This document shows, piece by piece, positions 16,429 through 27,128 of a stretch of DNA of 64,000 nt. The stretch's first letter is position 1. Every line of letters begins with the position of its first letter. The DNA is from Pseudodesulfovibrio profundus (GTDB taxonomy: Bacteria > Desulfobacterota > Desulfovibrionia > Desulfovibrionales > Desulfovibrionaceae), in contig NZ_LT907975.1 of the NCBI RefSeq assembly GCF_900217235.1, positions 1,897,001 through 1,961,000 of the forward strand, given 5' to 3'. The position numbers and the translations under genes are program-made. Under the pieces are notes generated by a model that worked only from the letters and a program-made list of their open reading frames with translations, had not been told where the DNA came from and ran no database searches.

Positions 16429-18141
16429 TTAGAACTTTTCAAACTCATCATCATCCATATCCAGATCCACACCGCTGCCGCTGGAAGAAGCCGCGGTAAT
16501 AGGCTGGGGCTTGGCAGAATGAGTGACCTTCTTGGGCGGTGACTTCACTACCTGAGTTCGAACCGTCTTGGCCTGGCTCCGGCCTTCGCTGCCAGTATCA
16601 AAGAACTCCATGGAGTGCTGGAGCGAGGTTGCATGGCTGGTGAATTCTTCCGCAGTGGACGCAAGCTCTTCAGAGGAGGCGGCATTCTGCTGAATGACCG
16701 AATCCAGTTCCTGAATCGCCTTGTTGATTTCCTGAGCACCGGAGTTCTGCTCCATGCTTGCCGAAGTAATCTCCTTAACCAGTTCAGCCGTTTCCCGAAT
16801 ATTCGGAACCATCTTCGTCAGCATGCTACCGGCTAGGTCGGCCTTGGCCAGAGTGGACGATGACAAATCACCGATCTCTGCTGCAGCGCTACCGCTTCGT
16901 TCCGCAAGCTTGCGAACTTCACTGGCAACAACGGCAAAACCCTTGCCAGCCTCACCGGCCCGGGCTGCTTCGATGGCCGCATTCAAAGCGAGCAGGTTGG
17001 TCTGACGGGCAATTTCCTCAATAATGGAAATCTTTTCAGCGATGTTCTTGATGGAATCAACGGCTTCCAGCACGGTGTCGCCACCCTTTTGGGCGTCTTC
17101 AGCGGTTTGGATGGCCATCTTTTCGGTTTGCTGCGCATTATCGGTATTGCGACTGATCTGCGAAATCATCTCTTCCATGGAAGAGGAAACCTCTTCAACG
17201 GATGCGGCCTGCCTGTTGGCGCCGTCCGCAAGAGTCTGCGCAGAATTGGTTACCTCAACACTACCGGAGGCAACTTCATTGGCACCGAGCTTGGCTTCGC
17301 CGACAATCTTGCGCAAACGCACAATCATGTTGCCCAGTGTTGCAATCAAGCGGCCCGGTTCATCGTTATATTCGGAGGTAAGGTTTCTGGTCAGGTCGCC
17401 GCCAGCAACGACTTCGGCAAACTCGACAGCCTCCCGAATCGGCCCGGCGATCGAACGAACGATGAGCAGACATAGAGGCAGGACGAGGAACATGAATGAA
17501 CAGAAGATGACACCGCCGATCCACCAAAGATAGTTGTCTTCAATACTTTCGATTTCCTCGGTTATCGCCGCTTCCTGTTCCTGAATATTATCGAGATAAA
17601 CCCCAGTACCGATCCACATGTCGGTGCCGGGAATCATCATCGCATAGGAGAGTTTGTCCTGATCTCCTTTGCCCGGTTTGGGCCAGACGTACGTCAGGAA
17701 TCCACCACCGTTCTGTGACAACTTATACAACTCACGGACGAGATAGATACCATTCTTGTCCTTGGTATCCTTGAGGTCCTTGCCTTGGGTTGCAGGACTA
17801 GGCGGCAAGGCGACGTTGACGGTCTTGTTATAGACGAAGAAATACCCTGACTTATCATCCTCAAAACGAATCTCCTGCACGAGTTTGCGAATCATTTCGA
17901 TTTTTTGGTCAGGATCGTCAATGTCCTTGATGGCTTCACTGATGCTGACTGCCATGGAGTGTGTTGCAACGGCAATTTTCCGTCTTTCACCCTCGAGCAT
18001 GGCACTGGCAGAGCGTTCAACACCTACATCCTTGATTCGGGTAATACCATTGAAAAAAGCAATGGTTATACCTAATGTGAATAGAAAAAAAAGAACAATC
18101 AGGGCGATCATTCTTATACTGATCGTTACTTTTCTAAGCAT
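16429..18141 (-). CDS. Methyl-accepting chemotaxis protein with periplasmic Cache domain
   Basis: The 570-residue receptor has an N-terminal TM (residues about 10-30), a periplasmic single-Cache domain ([38 protein letters not shown]), a second TM near 205-230, then HAMP. The cytoplasmic signalling hairpin has the invariant tip [31 protein letters not shown], here given as [17 protein letters not shown] and [18 protein letters not shown]. It controls CheA autophosphorylation. The extreme C-terminus, MDDDEFEKF after a flexible linker, looks like a tether for CheR/CheB. The Cache type with aromatic-rich motif often senses small organic acids. It is divergent from a sensor kinase gene, with 172 bp between. 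Confidence 0.93.
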   Translation of the reverse strand: MLRKVTISIRMIALIVLFFLFTLGITIAFFNGITRIKDVGVERSASAMLEGERRKIAVATHSMAVSISEAIKDIDDPDQKIEMIRKLVQEIRFEDDKSGYFFVYNKTVNVALPPSPATQGKDLKDTKDKNGIYLVRELYKLSQNGGGFLTYVWPKPGKGDQDKLSYAMMIPGTDMWIGTGVYLDNIQEQEAAITEEIESIEDNYLWWIGGVIFCSFMFLVLPLCLLIVRSIAGPIREAVEFAEVVAGGDLTRNLTSEYNDEPGRLIATLGNMIVRLRKIVGEAKLGANEVASGSVEVTNSAQTLADGANRQAASVEEVSSSMEEMISQISRNTDNAQQTEKMAIQTAEDAQKGGDTVLEAVDSIKNIAEKISIIEEIARQTNLLALNAAIEAARAGEAGKGFAVVASEVRKLAERSGSAAAEIGDLSSSTLAKADLAGSMLTKMVPNIRETAELVKEITSASMEQNSGAQEINKAIQELDSVIQQNAASSEELASTAEEFTSHATSLQHSMEFFDTGSEGRSQAKTVRTQVVKSPPKKVTHSAKPQPITAASSSGSGVDLDMDDDEFEKF

Positions 18142-18313
18142 ACCCCTCTCCTCCTGGAAAAATATTGTTATAACAAGCCCACCACTTTGCTGCGTACTAT
18201 GGAGTCCTCAGTAAAACAATTAGAATTATTAATTAATAAACACTGCAAATACATGCTTATACGACTGGCGCCCTTTACAAAAGGTTGTTATAGAAATCCA
18301 ACTGGAGATATAG

Positions 18314-20911
18314 ATGATGAGTGATGATGCCAAGTCCAAAAAAGAACTGATAGCAGAACTGAACGATCTGCGAGATGAATTGGAACGCATAAAAGCGGGT
18401 TCCAGTGATTTATCTACTGGTATTCCTGAAGATTGCCGGACCATTCTCGACAACTTGCCACAGGTCGTTTTTGAACTGGGGATGGACGGGAAGTTCACGT
18501 ACGTCAACAAACTGGGACTTGAGACATTTGGCTACACTCAGGCAGATCTGGACAATGGCGTCTGGGCCATGGACATCTTTCCGGAGAAAGAAGCCCCCCG
18601 TGTTGACGGTAACATCAGGAACATCCTTCGCGGACATGGCCCCTATGGTGAAGAGTACATAGCCTCTCGAAAGGATGGGGTCGAGTTTCCCATCAAAATT
18701 TATTCGCAACCTCTCCGCCATAACGGCAAAACCATCGGCATCCGTGGTACTGTCATTGATATCAGCGACTTCCGTGATGTTGAGTTTGCTCTCAGACAAA
18801 GCGAAAACCATTACAAGGCGTTGTTCGACAATACCGGTACAGCCATGGTTCTGTTCGACAGTCAGGGCATCATAATACGATGTAATGATCATTTCGCCCG
18901 TCTTTGTGCCTGTCCCAAAGAAGAAATACTCGGCAAAATGAGTTGGAGAGACTTCGTTTACGAAGAAGATCTTCCGACCATGATCCAGTACCACAATGTT
19001 CGCAATGATGACGGCGGCTGCGCCCCAAGTGACTACGAATTCACCTTTATCAATCGTAAAGGGAGAAAGCGGAAAATCCACGTTTTTCTTCAGTGTCTGC
19101 CGGATTCCATGGAACGTGTCTGTTCCCTGATCGACATCACAGATCGCAAACAGACCGAAGAAGCGCTCAGGCTCAGTGAAGAGCGCTATCAACTTGTTGT
19201 TCGTGGAGCCAATGACGGCATATGGGACTGGGACCTCGAAAGTGACAAGGTCTATTTTTCTCCGCGCTACAAGGCCATCCTCGGGTATGAGGATCATGAG
19301 TTTCCCAACATGGCCGATTCATGGAAAAACCATGTTCACCCCGATGACCTCGATTATGTCATTGCTGCCAACATGGAATGCATCAATGGCAAAGTGGATC
19401 AGTTTGAAGTGGAATACAGGATGCTCCACAAGGATGGGACGTATCGATGGATTCTTGGCCGCGGTGCCAGTGCGAAAAACCGGCAAGGCGTAACCTACCG
19501 CCTTGCCGGAACGCATACCGACACGACTGCAAGGAAGATTCAGGAACGAACAACTCTTGCGCGGTATGCGATATCCGAAGCAGTCAGCACCACCAAGGAT
19601 TTACCCCAGCTGTATAAACAGATTTATGCCATTCTGGATGACCTCATCGGAGCCCGAAATTTCTACATAGCCCTGGTTGATGAGAAGAAAGACATCCTGC
19701 ACTTCCCCTTCTGGGTCGATGAAAAAGACGATTATTACGAACTCTGCGAATTAAGCACCACAACGAAAAAGGGACTGACCATTCACGTGTTGCGGACAGG
19801 AGAACCGCTGTTCATCTCCCATGCAGATCCACACCTCAAAGAGCTGGAAAAAAAGATCGGCTTTATTGGCTCCTCCTCTAAAGTGTGGCTGGGCGTTCCG
19901 CTGAAATCCAAGGGGAAAGTAATCGGTGTGATGGCCATTCAGGATTACCACAACCCCTTGCATTACCGCCGCTCCGATGCCGCTCTGCTTGAAGCTGCAT
20001 CCGAACAGGTCGCGCTTGCCATTGAACGCAAGCAAAGCGAGGAGCAGCTCACGCAACTCAACGAACAATTGGAAGTGAAAGTCTGCAACCGGACAGCAGA
20101 ACTGGAAACCAAAGCACTGGAACTCGAAAGGGCGAACAAGCGGCTCAAGGAACTGGACAAAATCAAATCGGCGCTGGTTTCTTCGATCTCGCACGAACTG
20201 CGAACACCGCTCACTTCCATCAGGGGATTTGCCAAACTGGCCGGGAAAGACTTCCAGCGCCACTTCAAGTCGTTGACAAACGACAGTTGCCTGACCGCCA
20301 AGGGAGATCGTTTACTCAGAAACCTGGGAATCATCGAGAACGAGGGGGAACGGCTGACTCGCTTGATCAACGACTTCCTGGACATCAACCGTATTGAGTC
20401 GGGCATGGCCTCCTGGAATGACTCGTTTATCAATCCCTGCGAAACCGTGCAGCAGGCCGTCTTTGCCCTGTCGGGCGCTTTTGAATCCAAACCGGGCATC
20501 AGACTGATAGCCGATCTGCCCAAAGAAGTGCCCACGGTATATGCTGATCCGGACAAACTGCAGCAGATACTATCAAACCTGCTGAACAACGCCTGGAAGT
20601 TTACGCGTCAAGGCACTGTCTCGGTATCCATAAGCCACACCCAGGACACCGTGACCATTTGTGTCGCCGACACCGGCCCCGGCATTTCAAAAGAAGAGCA
20701 GCATTCGATTTTTGAGAAATTCCATAAAACCAGAATTGGCGACACCATTACTCAGGACGACAAGGGGACCGGATTGGGGTTGGCCATCTGCCGCGAAATA
20801 GTCGAACACTATGATGGGTCCATCTGGGTGGAATCGACTCCTGGCGAAGGAAGCACGTTCTGCTTCACACTGCCCATTGCTCGCCAGCAAAATGTCGCCT
20901 GCACATTCTAA
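18314..20911 (+). CDS. Multi-PAS/GAF sensor histidine kinase
   Basis: The 865-residue protein lacks TM segments, so it is probably cytoplasmic. Three PAS domains (about residues 35-155, 160-280 and 285-410, the last with typical PAC text YRMLHKDGTYRWILGRG) are followed by a GAF domain (about 420-570, VWLGVPLKSKGKVIGVMAIQ) and a coiled coil. The kinase core follows: H-box SSISHELRTP with phospho-acceptor His near residue 627, then N, G1 and G2 boxes (NLLNNAWKF, VADTGPGIS, GTGLGLAIC). No receiver domain is present and no response regulator is adjacent. Two ATG codons are adjacent at 18314 and 18317; either may be used. Confidence 0.93.
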   Translation: MMSDDAKSKKELIAELNDLRDELERIKAGSSDLSTGIPEDCRTILDNLPQVVFELGMDGKFTYVNKLGLETFGYTQADLDNGVWAMDIFPEKEAPRVDGNIRNILRGHGPYGEEYIASRKDGVEFPIKIYSQPLRHNGKTIGIRGTVIDISDFRDVEFALRQSENHYKALFDNTGTAMVLFDSQGIIIRCNDHFARLCACPKEEILGKMSWRDFVYEEDLPTMIQYHNVRNDDGGCAPSDYEFTFINRKGRKRKIHVFLQCLPDSMERVCSLIDITDRKQTEEALRLSEERYQLVVRGANDGIWDWDLESDKVYFSPRYKAILGYEDHEFPNMADSWKNHVHPDDLDYVIAANMECINGKVDQFEVEYRMLHKDGTYRWILGRGASAKNRQGVTYRLAGTHTDTTARKIQERTTLARYAISEAVSTTKDLPQLYKQIYAILDDLIGARNFYIALVDEKKDILHFPFWVDEKDDYYELCELSTTTKKGLTIHVLRTGEPLFISHADPHLKELEKKIGFIGSSSKVWLGVPLKSKGKVIGVMAIQDYHNPLHYRRSDAALLEAASEQVALAIERKQSEEQLTQLNEQLEVKVCNRTAELETKALELERANKRLKELDKIKSALVSSISHELRTPLTSIRGFAKLAGKDFQRHFKSLTNDSCLTAKGDRLLRNLGIIENEGERLTRLINDFLDINRIESGMASWNDSFINPCETVQQAVFALSGAFESKPGIRLIADLPKEVPTVYADPDKLQQILSNLLNNAWKFTRQGTVSVSISHTQDTVTICVADTGPGISKEEQHSIFEKFHKTRIGDTITQDDKGTGLGLAICREIVEHYDGSIWVESTPGEGSTFCFTLPIARQQNVACTF

Positions 20912-20926
20912 TCGCAACAGGTGAAA

Positions 20927-23176
20927 TCAACGATCGCCAATAGCGACGAACGCCTTTTCCAGATCCTCTTTGGTGAATGGCTTGGCTACGTACAAATCCA
21001 TCCCGGCAGATAACGCTTCCTGCCTGCTCTGCTCTGCAGCGTGGGCGGAAAGACCAATGATGGGGATATTCGAGAATTCGGCATAGTCAGAATTGGTACG
21101 GATGATTCGTGTAGCAGCCAGCCCATCCAGAACAGGCATCTGAACATCCATCAGGATCACATCCACATCAACAGTACGCAGCTTTGACAAGCAGTCACTG
21201 CCGTTGACCGCACTGTAAACAGTATGCCCCATTTTCTTGAGCAGGCGTTCGGCCATGATCCTGTTTACCCGCTCATCCTCCACCAGCAAAATATCGAGAG
21301 CCTGCATACTGCCAGTACTCTCCACATGGTCTCTGGTCTCAACGGGCTTTTCTATGCGGGAAACTTCAACGCAGAACAACACGGTGGTTCCCACTCCGAC
21401 TTCACTCTCGATAACGCAATTGCCATTCATCAGGTGAACCAGCTTTTTCACGATGGGAAGCCCGAGTCCAGCCCCCTGATATTCACGCGATAGCGAACCG
21501 TCCACCTGGGTAAAGGCATCAAACACGTACTCCAACTTGTTGCTGGGAATCCCGACACCAGTGTCTTCAATTAAAAAGAACAGGCGGTCCTTATCCTTTT
21601 TCGGGTGAGGCAACGTAAACACCTCAAGTAAAATTTTCCCCTCATGAGTGAATTTGATGGCATTGCCAAGCAGATTGAAAACAACCTGACGTATCCGCCC
21701 GATGTCGGCGACAAACAACCCTTTGGCGTTCTCATCGACATGCGATTCCACCACGATCCCTTTCTGCTCAAGCTGTAATTTGAAGAGACTGGTGCTTTCC
21801 TCAACCAACTCTTCCAGTTCAAAGGGCTCTTCGTATAATTCCAATTTGCCCGACCCCATTTTTATGAAGTCCAAAAGGTCATTCAGCACCCGTAGGAGAT
21901 TTCTCGACGACTGCAGTGCCGTGTCCACAAATACGTGCTGCTCCTGGTTCATGTCGGTTTCATCCAGCAATTGTAGCATGCCCATAACGCCATTGAGGGG
22001 CGTGCGCACCTCATGACTGATATTGGCAAGAAACTCATCCTTGGCAATATTGGCTGACTCGGCTGTTTCCTTTGCCTCGCTGAGGTCTTCCTCTCGTTTT
22101 TTCAAAAGAACAGACATCGTATCAAAGGACTCAGCCAGTTGACCCAATTCACCGTCGTTATAGTCGAGCCCGCTTGAAACAGCCCTATCCCCTTGACCGA
22201 TCTTCTGGGCAGCCAGCGTCAACTGATCGATTTTCGAGGCAATGGTCTGACGCCCCAGCAACCAGGCAAACGTCAGGGCAATGCACAAAGAGAAGAAGCT
22301 GACGATTCCACCTTGCAACAGGTTGTCATTGGCGCTCTCAAGGACCTTTTCCTTATCAAGCCCCATGAACATGTACATGTACGGCTCATTGTCACCATCG
22401 ATACGCAGGGGCTCATAGGCAATGATTGTATCTCGTCCATTGCTTGTCGCTGTTTCTATGATACCGGGCTGGCCTGAATTGCTGGCCACCTGATAGACGT
22501 CCTGCTTGATGGGTTTCCCTATCTCGAGTTCCGAATGATTGGGGTACCGGAAAATCCGGTAGCCATTGTGATCACACATTCCGAAAAACGTTCCCGCCGG
22601 GAATTTGGATTTGTCAAAGTGGCGTTGGTAATGGTTGAGCTCAACTCCGATGATTATGGCAGAAACCGGCTCACCATTTTCATCCAGAACGGGGATACCA
22701 AAAGGGAAAATGAACTTTTTGCTTTGTTTGCCTACAACAAACTCACCATAGGAAAAGCGCTTGAAAGCAATGGCATCTCTGAATTGTTTGCGATCTGAAA
22801 AGTTGAACCCATTGTCCTTCCCCCGTCCCATGGCGACGACATTGCCCTCCAGGTCGACCATGATGACATTGGTGTACATCGGATTGGCCCTCAGCAAGGT
22901 GGCCAGTACCTGCTGGACCACTTCCGGATTTCCGGATTTCACTTCCGGAAGCTGAGAAACCGTTCGCAGCAATGTTCGAGTCGATTCAGTAATTCGCTGT
23001 TGCACCTCACTGAAACCACGAAGGAAAATTGATGCATTATTCTGGGCAGCCGCAACCTCAGAGCGCCGCTTCTCGAACTCATTGAAAAGGAGCACGAGAA
23101 AAACAGGCAACGTGGCCAGCAAAACAAGATATACCAACTTCTTTCGGATTGAACCCAGAATGAGATCACCCTTCAT
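20927..23176 (-). CDS. Membrane hybrid sensor kinase: Cache, HAMP, HisKA, HATPase and receiver
   Basis: The 749-residue protein has a TM near residues 12-30, a large periplasmic double-Cache-type domain (about 35-300), a second TM near 305-325, HAMP, and a coiled coil. The H-box FLANISHEVRTPLNG follows (His near 395), then the ATPase domain (NLLGNAIKF, DTGVGIP, GAGLGLPIV) and a C-terminal receiver with the phospho-acceptor Asp in VILMDVQMPVLDG. This is the ArcB-like hybrid layout, but without an Hpt domain, so a separate phosphotransfer protein is expected. It converges on the neighbouring kinase with only 15 bp between stops and no terminator. Confidence 0.93.
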   Translation of the reverse strand: MKGDLILGSIRKKLVYLVLLATLPVFLVLLFNEFEKRRSEVAAAQNNASIFLRGFSEVQQRITESTRTLLRTVSQLPEVKSGNPEVVQQVLATLLRANPMYTNVIMVDLEGNVVAMGRGKDNGFNFSDRKQFRDAIAFKRFSYGEFVVGKQSKKFIFPFGIPVLDENGEPVSAIIIGVELNHYQRHFDKSKFPAGTFFGMCDHNGYRIFRYPNHSELEIGKPIKQDVYQVASNSGQPGIIETATSNGRDTIIAYEPLRIDGDNEPYMYMFMGLDKEKVLESANDNLLQGGIVSFFSLCIALTFAWLLGRQTIASKIDQLTLAAQKIGQGDRAVSSGLDYNDGELGQLAESFDTMSVLLKKREEDLSEAKETAESANIAKDEFLANISHEVRTPLNGVMGMLQLLDETDMNQEQHVFVDTALQSSRNLLRVLNDLLDFIKMGSGKLELYEEPFELEELVEESTSLFKLQLEQKGIVVESHVDENAKGLFVADIGRIRQVVFNLLGNAIKFTHEGKILLEVFTLPHPKKDKDRLFFLIEDTGVGIPSNKLEYVFDAFTQVDGSLSREYQGAGLGLPIVKKLVHLMNGNCVIESEVGVGTTVLFCVEVSRIEKPVETRDHVESTGSMQALDILLVEDERVNRIMAERLLKKMGHTVYSAVNGSDCLSKLRTVDVDVILMDVQMPVLDGLAATRIIRTNSDYAEFSNIPIIGLSAHAAEQSRQEALSAGMDLYVAKPFTKEDLEKAFVAIGDR

Positions 23177-23567
23177 GAATATCCACCTCTATCTAAACAC
23201 CTCAACAAACTGAATATTCGTACATCCATACAGAGCAGGGAGCTAAATTCAATTATATATTCATTAAACCATCCATACCTTTATATCTAGATTATCGCCA
23301 AGATAATAACCCATTTCCAATCATCAGTGACAATCTGCATGTCATTTCCGTCCACACTCAGTGTGATTTCTTGGTTTCTGAAAAGAAAGTGAAACCGATA
23401 AACAAATTGTCATTCGACAATAGGTGTAAAAGTATGCATACTGGCTATAGTTTGTAGCCGGTGTGAAACCACGTGCAAAGGTTCACCATTTCACACACCT
23501 GCTAGAAACAGCTATTTTAAGGATGCATAATGCACTAATATTTCCAAAGAGAAACAAGGAAAGCTCG
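23177..23567. other. 391-bp AT-rich intergenic region with small hairpins
   Basis: No coding frame is convincing. It contains the divergent upstream regions of the hybrid kinase and the zinc-ribbon gene. Visible structures are ACACT-C-AGTGT (about 23354-23364), GGTTTC...GAAACC around 23374-23395 and ATTGTC-ATTC-GACAAT (about 23407-23422). No riboswitch or tRNA was recognised. Confidence 0.4.
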
Positions 23568-23777
23568 ATGGACTCGGGAGAATCACCATTCATCTGCCAA
23601 AAATGCGGTGAAAACCTATTGCTCAAAGGGGTAACCTGTCAGGGGTGTACTGCCCTTCTGTGCCCGCAGTGCGATTGCGCCCTTTCGGTAGACCATTACT
23701 GCTACTGCTCTGATTGTGGCAATATGGTCGCCAATGAGTTTGCGGCCTTCCATTCGATTCACCCCGATACCGACTAG
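23568..23777 (+). CDS. Small Cys-rich zinc-ribbon protein
   Basis: The 69-residue protein has four CxxC-type knuckles: CQKCG, CQGC, CPQC and CSDCG (plus DHYCYC), enough to bind two zinc ions or a metal cluster. The layout resembles zinc-ribbon/double zinc-ribbon domains found on regulatory proteins, here standing alone. ATG 23568 follows AAGGAAAG; a longer frame from 23463 has no ribosome site. Function is unknown, and it is isolated between a kinase gene and an exporter operon on the other strand. Confidence 0.7.
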   Translation: MDSGESPFICQKCGENLLLKGVTCQGCTALLCPQCDCALSVDHYCYCSDCGNMVANEFAAFHSIHPDTD

Positions 23778-23874
23778 TATCACTCGCCTCGCCCCGCCTC
23801 CTCCAATCACATTTCATCAGCAGAAATGATGAACAATCCAACATTAACGCGTCAGACTGCGATTCTATCCCGAA

Positions 23875-25008
23875 TTAATCAAGAGTCCGCCGGTATCGCT
23901 TCAATCCCACCAACACGATAAGCAGCCAGAACACGGCTATAGGCCATACATGATGAAGGGACTCTGCAATGCCGTTCCCCTTCAGTAGAATCCCCCTGAT
24001 AAGTCGGAGATAGTGTGTCAGCGGCAGGACAGACCCCAGTGTTTGCGCCCACTCGGGCATACCTCTGAAGGGAAACATGAAGCCGGACAGCAACAGCGAT
24101 GGAAGGAAGAAGAACATGGACATCTGCACGGCCTGCAACTGATTCCTGACTATGGTGGAAACCGTGACACCAACCGACAGATTGGCCGCGATAAAAACGA
24201 GAGAAAGGGCAAAAACCAACAGGACACTGCCGTGCATGGGTACCCCGAACAGGAACCATGCAGCGCCCACGATGAGGGCTATCTGAATATATCCTACCAG
24301 AATATATGGAACGATTTTTCCCAGCATGACCTCAAGGGGACGAACCGGTGTAGAAAGAAGGTGCTCCATTGTCCCGCGTTCCGACTCACGAGTAATGGCA
24401 AGGGAGGTTATCATGACCAGCGTCATGGTCAGGATGACACCCATGAGTCCCGGTACAATATTATACTGTGTTTCGGCTTCAGGGTTGTAGTCGTTGTGAA
24501 TACGGATATCCACCGGCATGCCTGCTGTATTGAGATTGGCATAGGGGCCATCCAGTTCACGGACCAGGGCGCGTCGGACAATCTCCGGAAATGAACCGGC
24601 GGCATTTCCCGTTGCCATGGGATCGGTGGCATCTGCCTCCAACAACAGTACCGGTCTGTCTCCGCGTAAGAGAGATCGCCCGAACTGCTCCGGGAACGTG
24701 ACAACAAACTGGACCTCTCCTTCCCGCAACAGCCGCTTGGCCTCGCTCCGGCTTTCCACATGGTGGGTGATCGAAAAAAATGTACTGGCCTGCATCGCTG
24801 CGGTGATGGATCGGGAATACGGGGAATTGTCGCCGGAAAGAACGGCCGTGGGAAGATTTCTGGGGTCAGAGTTGATAGCGTATCCAAAAAGTATCAACTG
24901 AATCAGCGGAATACCTATCATCATGGCAAAGGTAAGGCGATCCCGCCGCATCTGTACGAATTCCTTGCTGACCATTGCGCTGAATCGCCGGAAAGAAAAC
25001 AGTTTCAT
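23875..25008 (-). CDS. ABC-2 type export permease
   Basis: The 377-residue permease has an N-terminal TM (about residues 25-45), a large periplasmic region (50-175), and five C-terminal TM segments. The ABC-2 signature ESERGTMEHLLSTPVRPLEVMLGKI is visible as ERGTMEHLLSTPV near residue 215. It matches the YhhJ/YbhR-type half of multidrug or hydrophobic-compound exporters that pair with an HlyD-type adaptor. It is the last gene of a three-gene operon; its ATG overlaps the ATPase stop by 4 bp. The substrate is unknown. Confidence 0.88.
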   Translation of the reverse strand: MKLFSFRRFSAMVSKEFVQMRRDRLTFAMMIGIPLIQLILFGYAINSDPRNLPTAVLSGDNSPYSRSITAAMQASTFFSITHHVESRSEAKRLLREGEVQFVVTFPEQFGRSLLRGDRPVLLLEADATDPMATGNAAGSFPEIVRRALVRELDGPYANLNTAGMPVDIRIHNDYNPEAETQYNIVPGLMGVILTMTLVMITSLAITRESERGTMEHLLSTPVRPLEVMLGKIVPYILVGYIQIALIVGAAWFLFGVPMHGSVLLVFALSLVFIAANLSVGVTVSTIVRNQLQAVQMSMFFFLPSLLLSGFMFPFRGMPEWAQTLGSVLPLTHYLRLIRGILLKGNGIAESLHHVWPIAVFWLLIVLVGLKRYRRTLD

Positions 25009-25949
25009 TTGAGCGCTCCCCGGCTTTGCTGCATGAGATCGATGAACACTTCTTCGAGAGAGGTATCTATCTGCCGCCAGTCATACGTATCCCGGTACGG
25101 ACCAATGCTCCGCTCAAGTGCCTCATGGTCCCGCCCGCTCACATGAAGGGTGTTGCCGAAGGCGACCACCTGATCCACACCGGCAAGGGGCTTCATCTCT
25201 TCGGACAATGCGTGCAGTCCTTCGGAACCGCCGCCAGGCGAGACTTTCCAGGTAGCCAAAGCCGAATCCCTGATCATGGCATCAGCCGTCCCCGAAGCCA
25301 GCAATTTACCATAGGCAATGTAGGCGAGCCGGTGACACCGTTCGGCTTCGTCCATGTAATGCGTGCTGATGAGCGCCGTCACCCCTTGCGATGCCAACAG
25401 ATGCACCTGGTCCCAAAAATCGCGCCGTGCTCCCGGGTCCACACCGGCCGTGGGCTCATCGAGCAACAGCAATCGCGGGGAGTGCAACGTGCTGACTCCC
25501 AGCGACAAGCGCTGTTTCCAACCACCCGAAAGGCTTCCGGCCAGTTGCTTTGCAAACGGCCCAAGGCCCATGCGCTCAATACATTCATCGACTTTTTTCG
25601 AGGCATCCTTCAATCCGAAAACACGGGCAGTGAACTCGATGTTTTCCCTGACAGTGAGATCTTCATACAGGCTGAATTTCTGGGTCATGTACCCCACATG
25701 CGGTTTGATGAGGGCCGACTCCTTGACCACATCATATCCCAGACACGTACCAGAGCCGCCGTCCGGTTTGAGCAAGCCGCACAACATGCGAATGGAAGTG
25801 GTTTTCCCTGACCCATTCGGCCCAAGAAAACCAAAGATTTCACCGCGACGGATACGCATGTCCAAGCCGTTCACCACTGTCTTCTTGCCAAAAACTTTAG
25901 TGAGTCCCTGAACGTCGATGATGGTATCTTCAGTCACTGGGCAACTCAC
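25005..25949 (-). CDS. ABC-2 type exporter ATP-binding protein
   Basis: The 314-residue ATPase has Walker A GPNGSGKTT (about residues 40-48), the signature AGSLSGGWKQRLSLG, Walker B LLLLDEPTAGVDP and the H-loop ALISTHYMDEA. The signature LSGGW instead of LSGGQ is a common variant in this subfamily. It energises the permease encoded just downstream. Both ends overlap their neighbours by 4 bp (ATGA), indicating tight translational coupling in an adaptor-ATPase-permease operon. Confidence 0.92.
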   Translation of the reverse strand: MSCPVTEDTIIDVQGLTKVFGKKTVVNGLDMRIRRGEIFGFLGPNGSGKTTSIRMLCGLLKPDGGSGTCLGYDVVKESALIKPHVGYMTQKFSLYEDLTVRENIEFTARVFGLKDASKKVDECIERMGLGPFAKQLAGSLSGGWKQRLSLGVSTLHSPRLLLLDEPTAGVDPGARRDFWDQVHLLASQGVTALISTHYMDEAERCHRLAYIAYGKLLASGTADAMIRDSALATWKVSPGGGSEGLHALSEEMKPLAGVDQVVAFGNTLHVSGRDHEALERSIGPYRDTYDWRQIDTSLEEVFIDLMQQSRGALK

Positions 25950-26941
25950 TCTTGGTCTGAGAGTTCAGGAATGGAGACATCCACCGGCTGTCCCGGATGC
26001 AGAAGTCGGGCCTGCTCCAGAGATGGACGTCCCTTGACCATGAACACCAGCTTGGCCCTGCTCTCGCTTGAGTAGATAACCGGCGGTGTATACTCTGCCT
26101 CGGGCGAGACATAAGAGACCGTGATTTCCACCGGACGATCTATGCCGTCGAAAAATACTTCCGCCTTTTGCCCCTGACGAATGCGGGCGACTTTCGTCTG
26201 TGGGACATAGAACCGGACCTCGACCTGACTCGGCGGCAGGAGGGAGACTACGGGACTGCCGGTCGAGACCCACTCGCCTTCGCGGTACATGGTATCGAAA
26301 ACCAGGGCATCTACTGGAGCCGAACATTTTTTCTGGTCAAAACTCCACAAAGCCTGCTCCAGCTTGGCTGAGGCCTGACGAACTGCGGCCATGGCAGCCT
26401 GAACCTCGTCACTGCGCGCACCCAGTCTGGCCGTTTCCAACTCGGCCCGGATTTCCTTCACCCGCTGCCGTTTCTGATCGTAATCAGTCTCGGCCCGGTC
26501 CAGTTCTTCCTGGGAAATAGTCTGCTCTGCAATGAGCCGTTGACGACGCTGGAATTCCACTTTGGCCAGATTGGACGAAGCAGTGGCCTGTCGCAACCGG
26601 GCGAGTATGGATGCTATCTCGGAAGGGCGCTGCCCTTTTTCCAGATTGGCGAGATTATCCTGCGCCTGCTGCAACCCATGTTCTGCTTCGGACACAACGG
26701 CACGTTCCAGTTCCCGCTCCAAAGTGAACAGAGGACTGCCAGCCGCCACAACCTGCCCTCTCTCGACCGACAACGACATCAACGTCCCGCCAACAGGAGA
26801 AGAAACGTGTACATATTCGCCTTCCACATACCCCTGGAAGACTCCCGATTCCTGTTCTGTGCACCCCACAAGAAGTAGCGCCAAGAACAAAAGGGACATG
26901 CTATATACACAAATCGACGATGTGTTCTGATGATTCTTCAT
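25946..26941 (-). CDS. HlyD-family membrane fusion lipoprotein of the ABC exporter
   Basis: The 331-residue adaptor carries a lipoprotein signal peptide (LFLALLLVGC, acylated Cys near 27). The lipoyl half-motif VSSPVGGTLMSLSVERGQVVAAGSPLF follows; in short, SPVGGTL...GQVVAAGSPLF. A long helical hairpin occupies about residues 80-200, then the second lipoyl half and a beta-barrel (VEVRFYVPQTKVARIRQGQ). It bridges the inner-membrane ABC exporter to an outer-membrane channel, as YbhG does with YbhFSR. No TolC gene is adjacent. The start at 26941 is a reasonable choice; a nearby internal Met is possible. Confidence 0.88.
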   Translation of the reverse strand: MKNHQNTSSICVYSMSLLFLALLLVGCTEQESGVFQGYVEGEYVHVSSPVGGTLMSLSVERGQVVAAGSPLFTLERELERAVVSEAEHGLQQAQDNLANLEKGQRPSEIASILARLRQATASSNLAKVEFQRRQRLIAEQTISQEELDRAETDYDQKRQRVKEIRAELETARLGARSDEVQAAMAAVRQASAKLEQALWSFDQKKCSAPVDALVFDTMYREGEWVSTGSPVVSLLPPSQVEVRFYVPQTKVARIRQGQKAEVFFDGIDRPVEITVSYVSPEAEYTPPVIYSSESRAKLVFMVKGRPSLEQARLLHPGQPVDVSIPELSDQE

Positions 26942-27128
26942 TGTTGTTAGGTACGCCTTGATTTCACAAATTACAACTGCTCGAAATAGTTATTTTACAA
27001 TAACTTTACGCCCCCTCTCTTCCAGCGAAAAAAACCATTTGTATCGAGTAAAAACGAAAAACATGACCCAAGCGCTTTTTTGAGGTATGTTGGAAGCACG
27101 TTTCGACTCAGATCACGGGGAGGCTTTC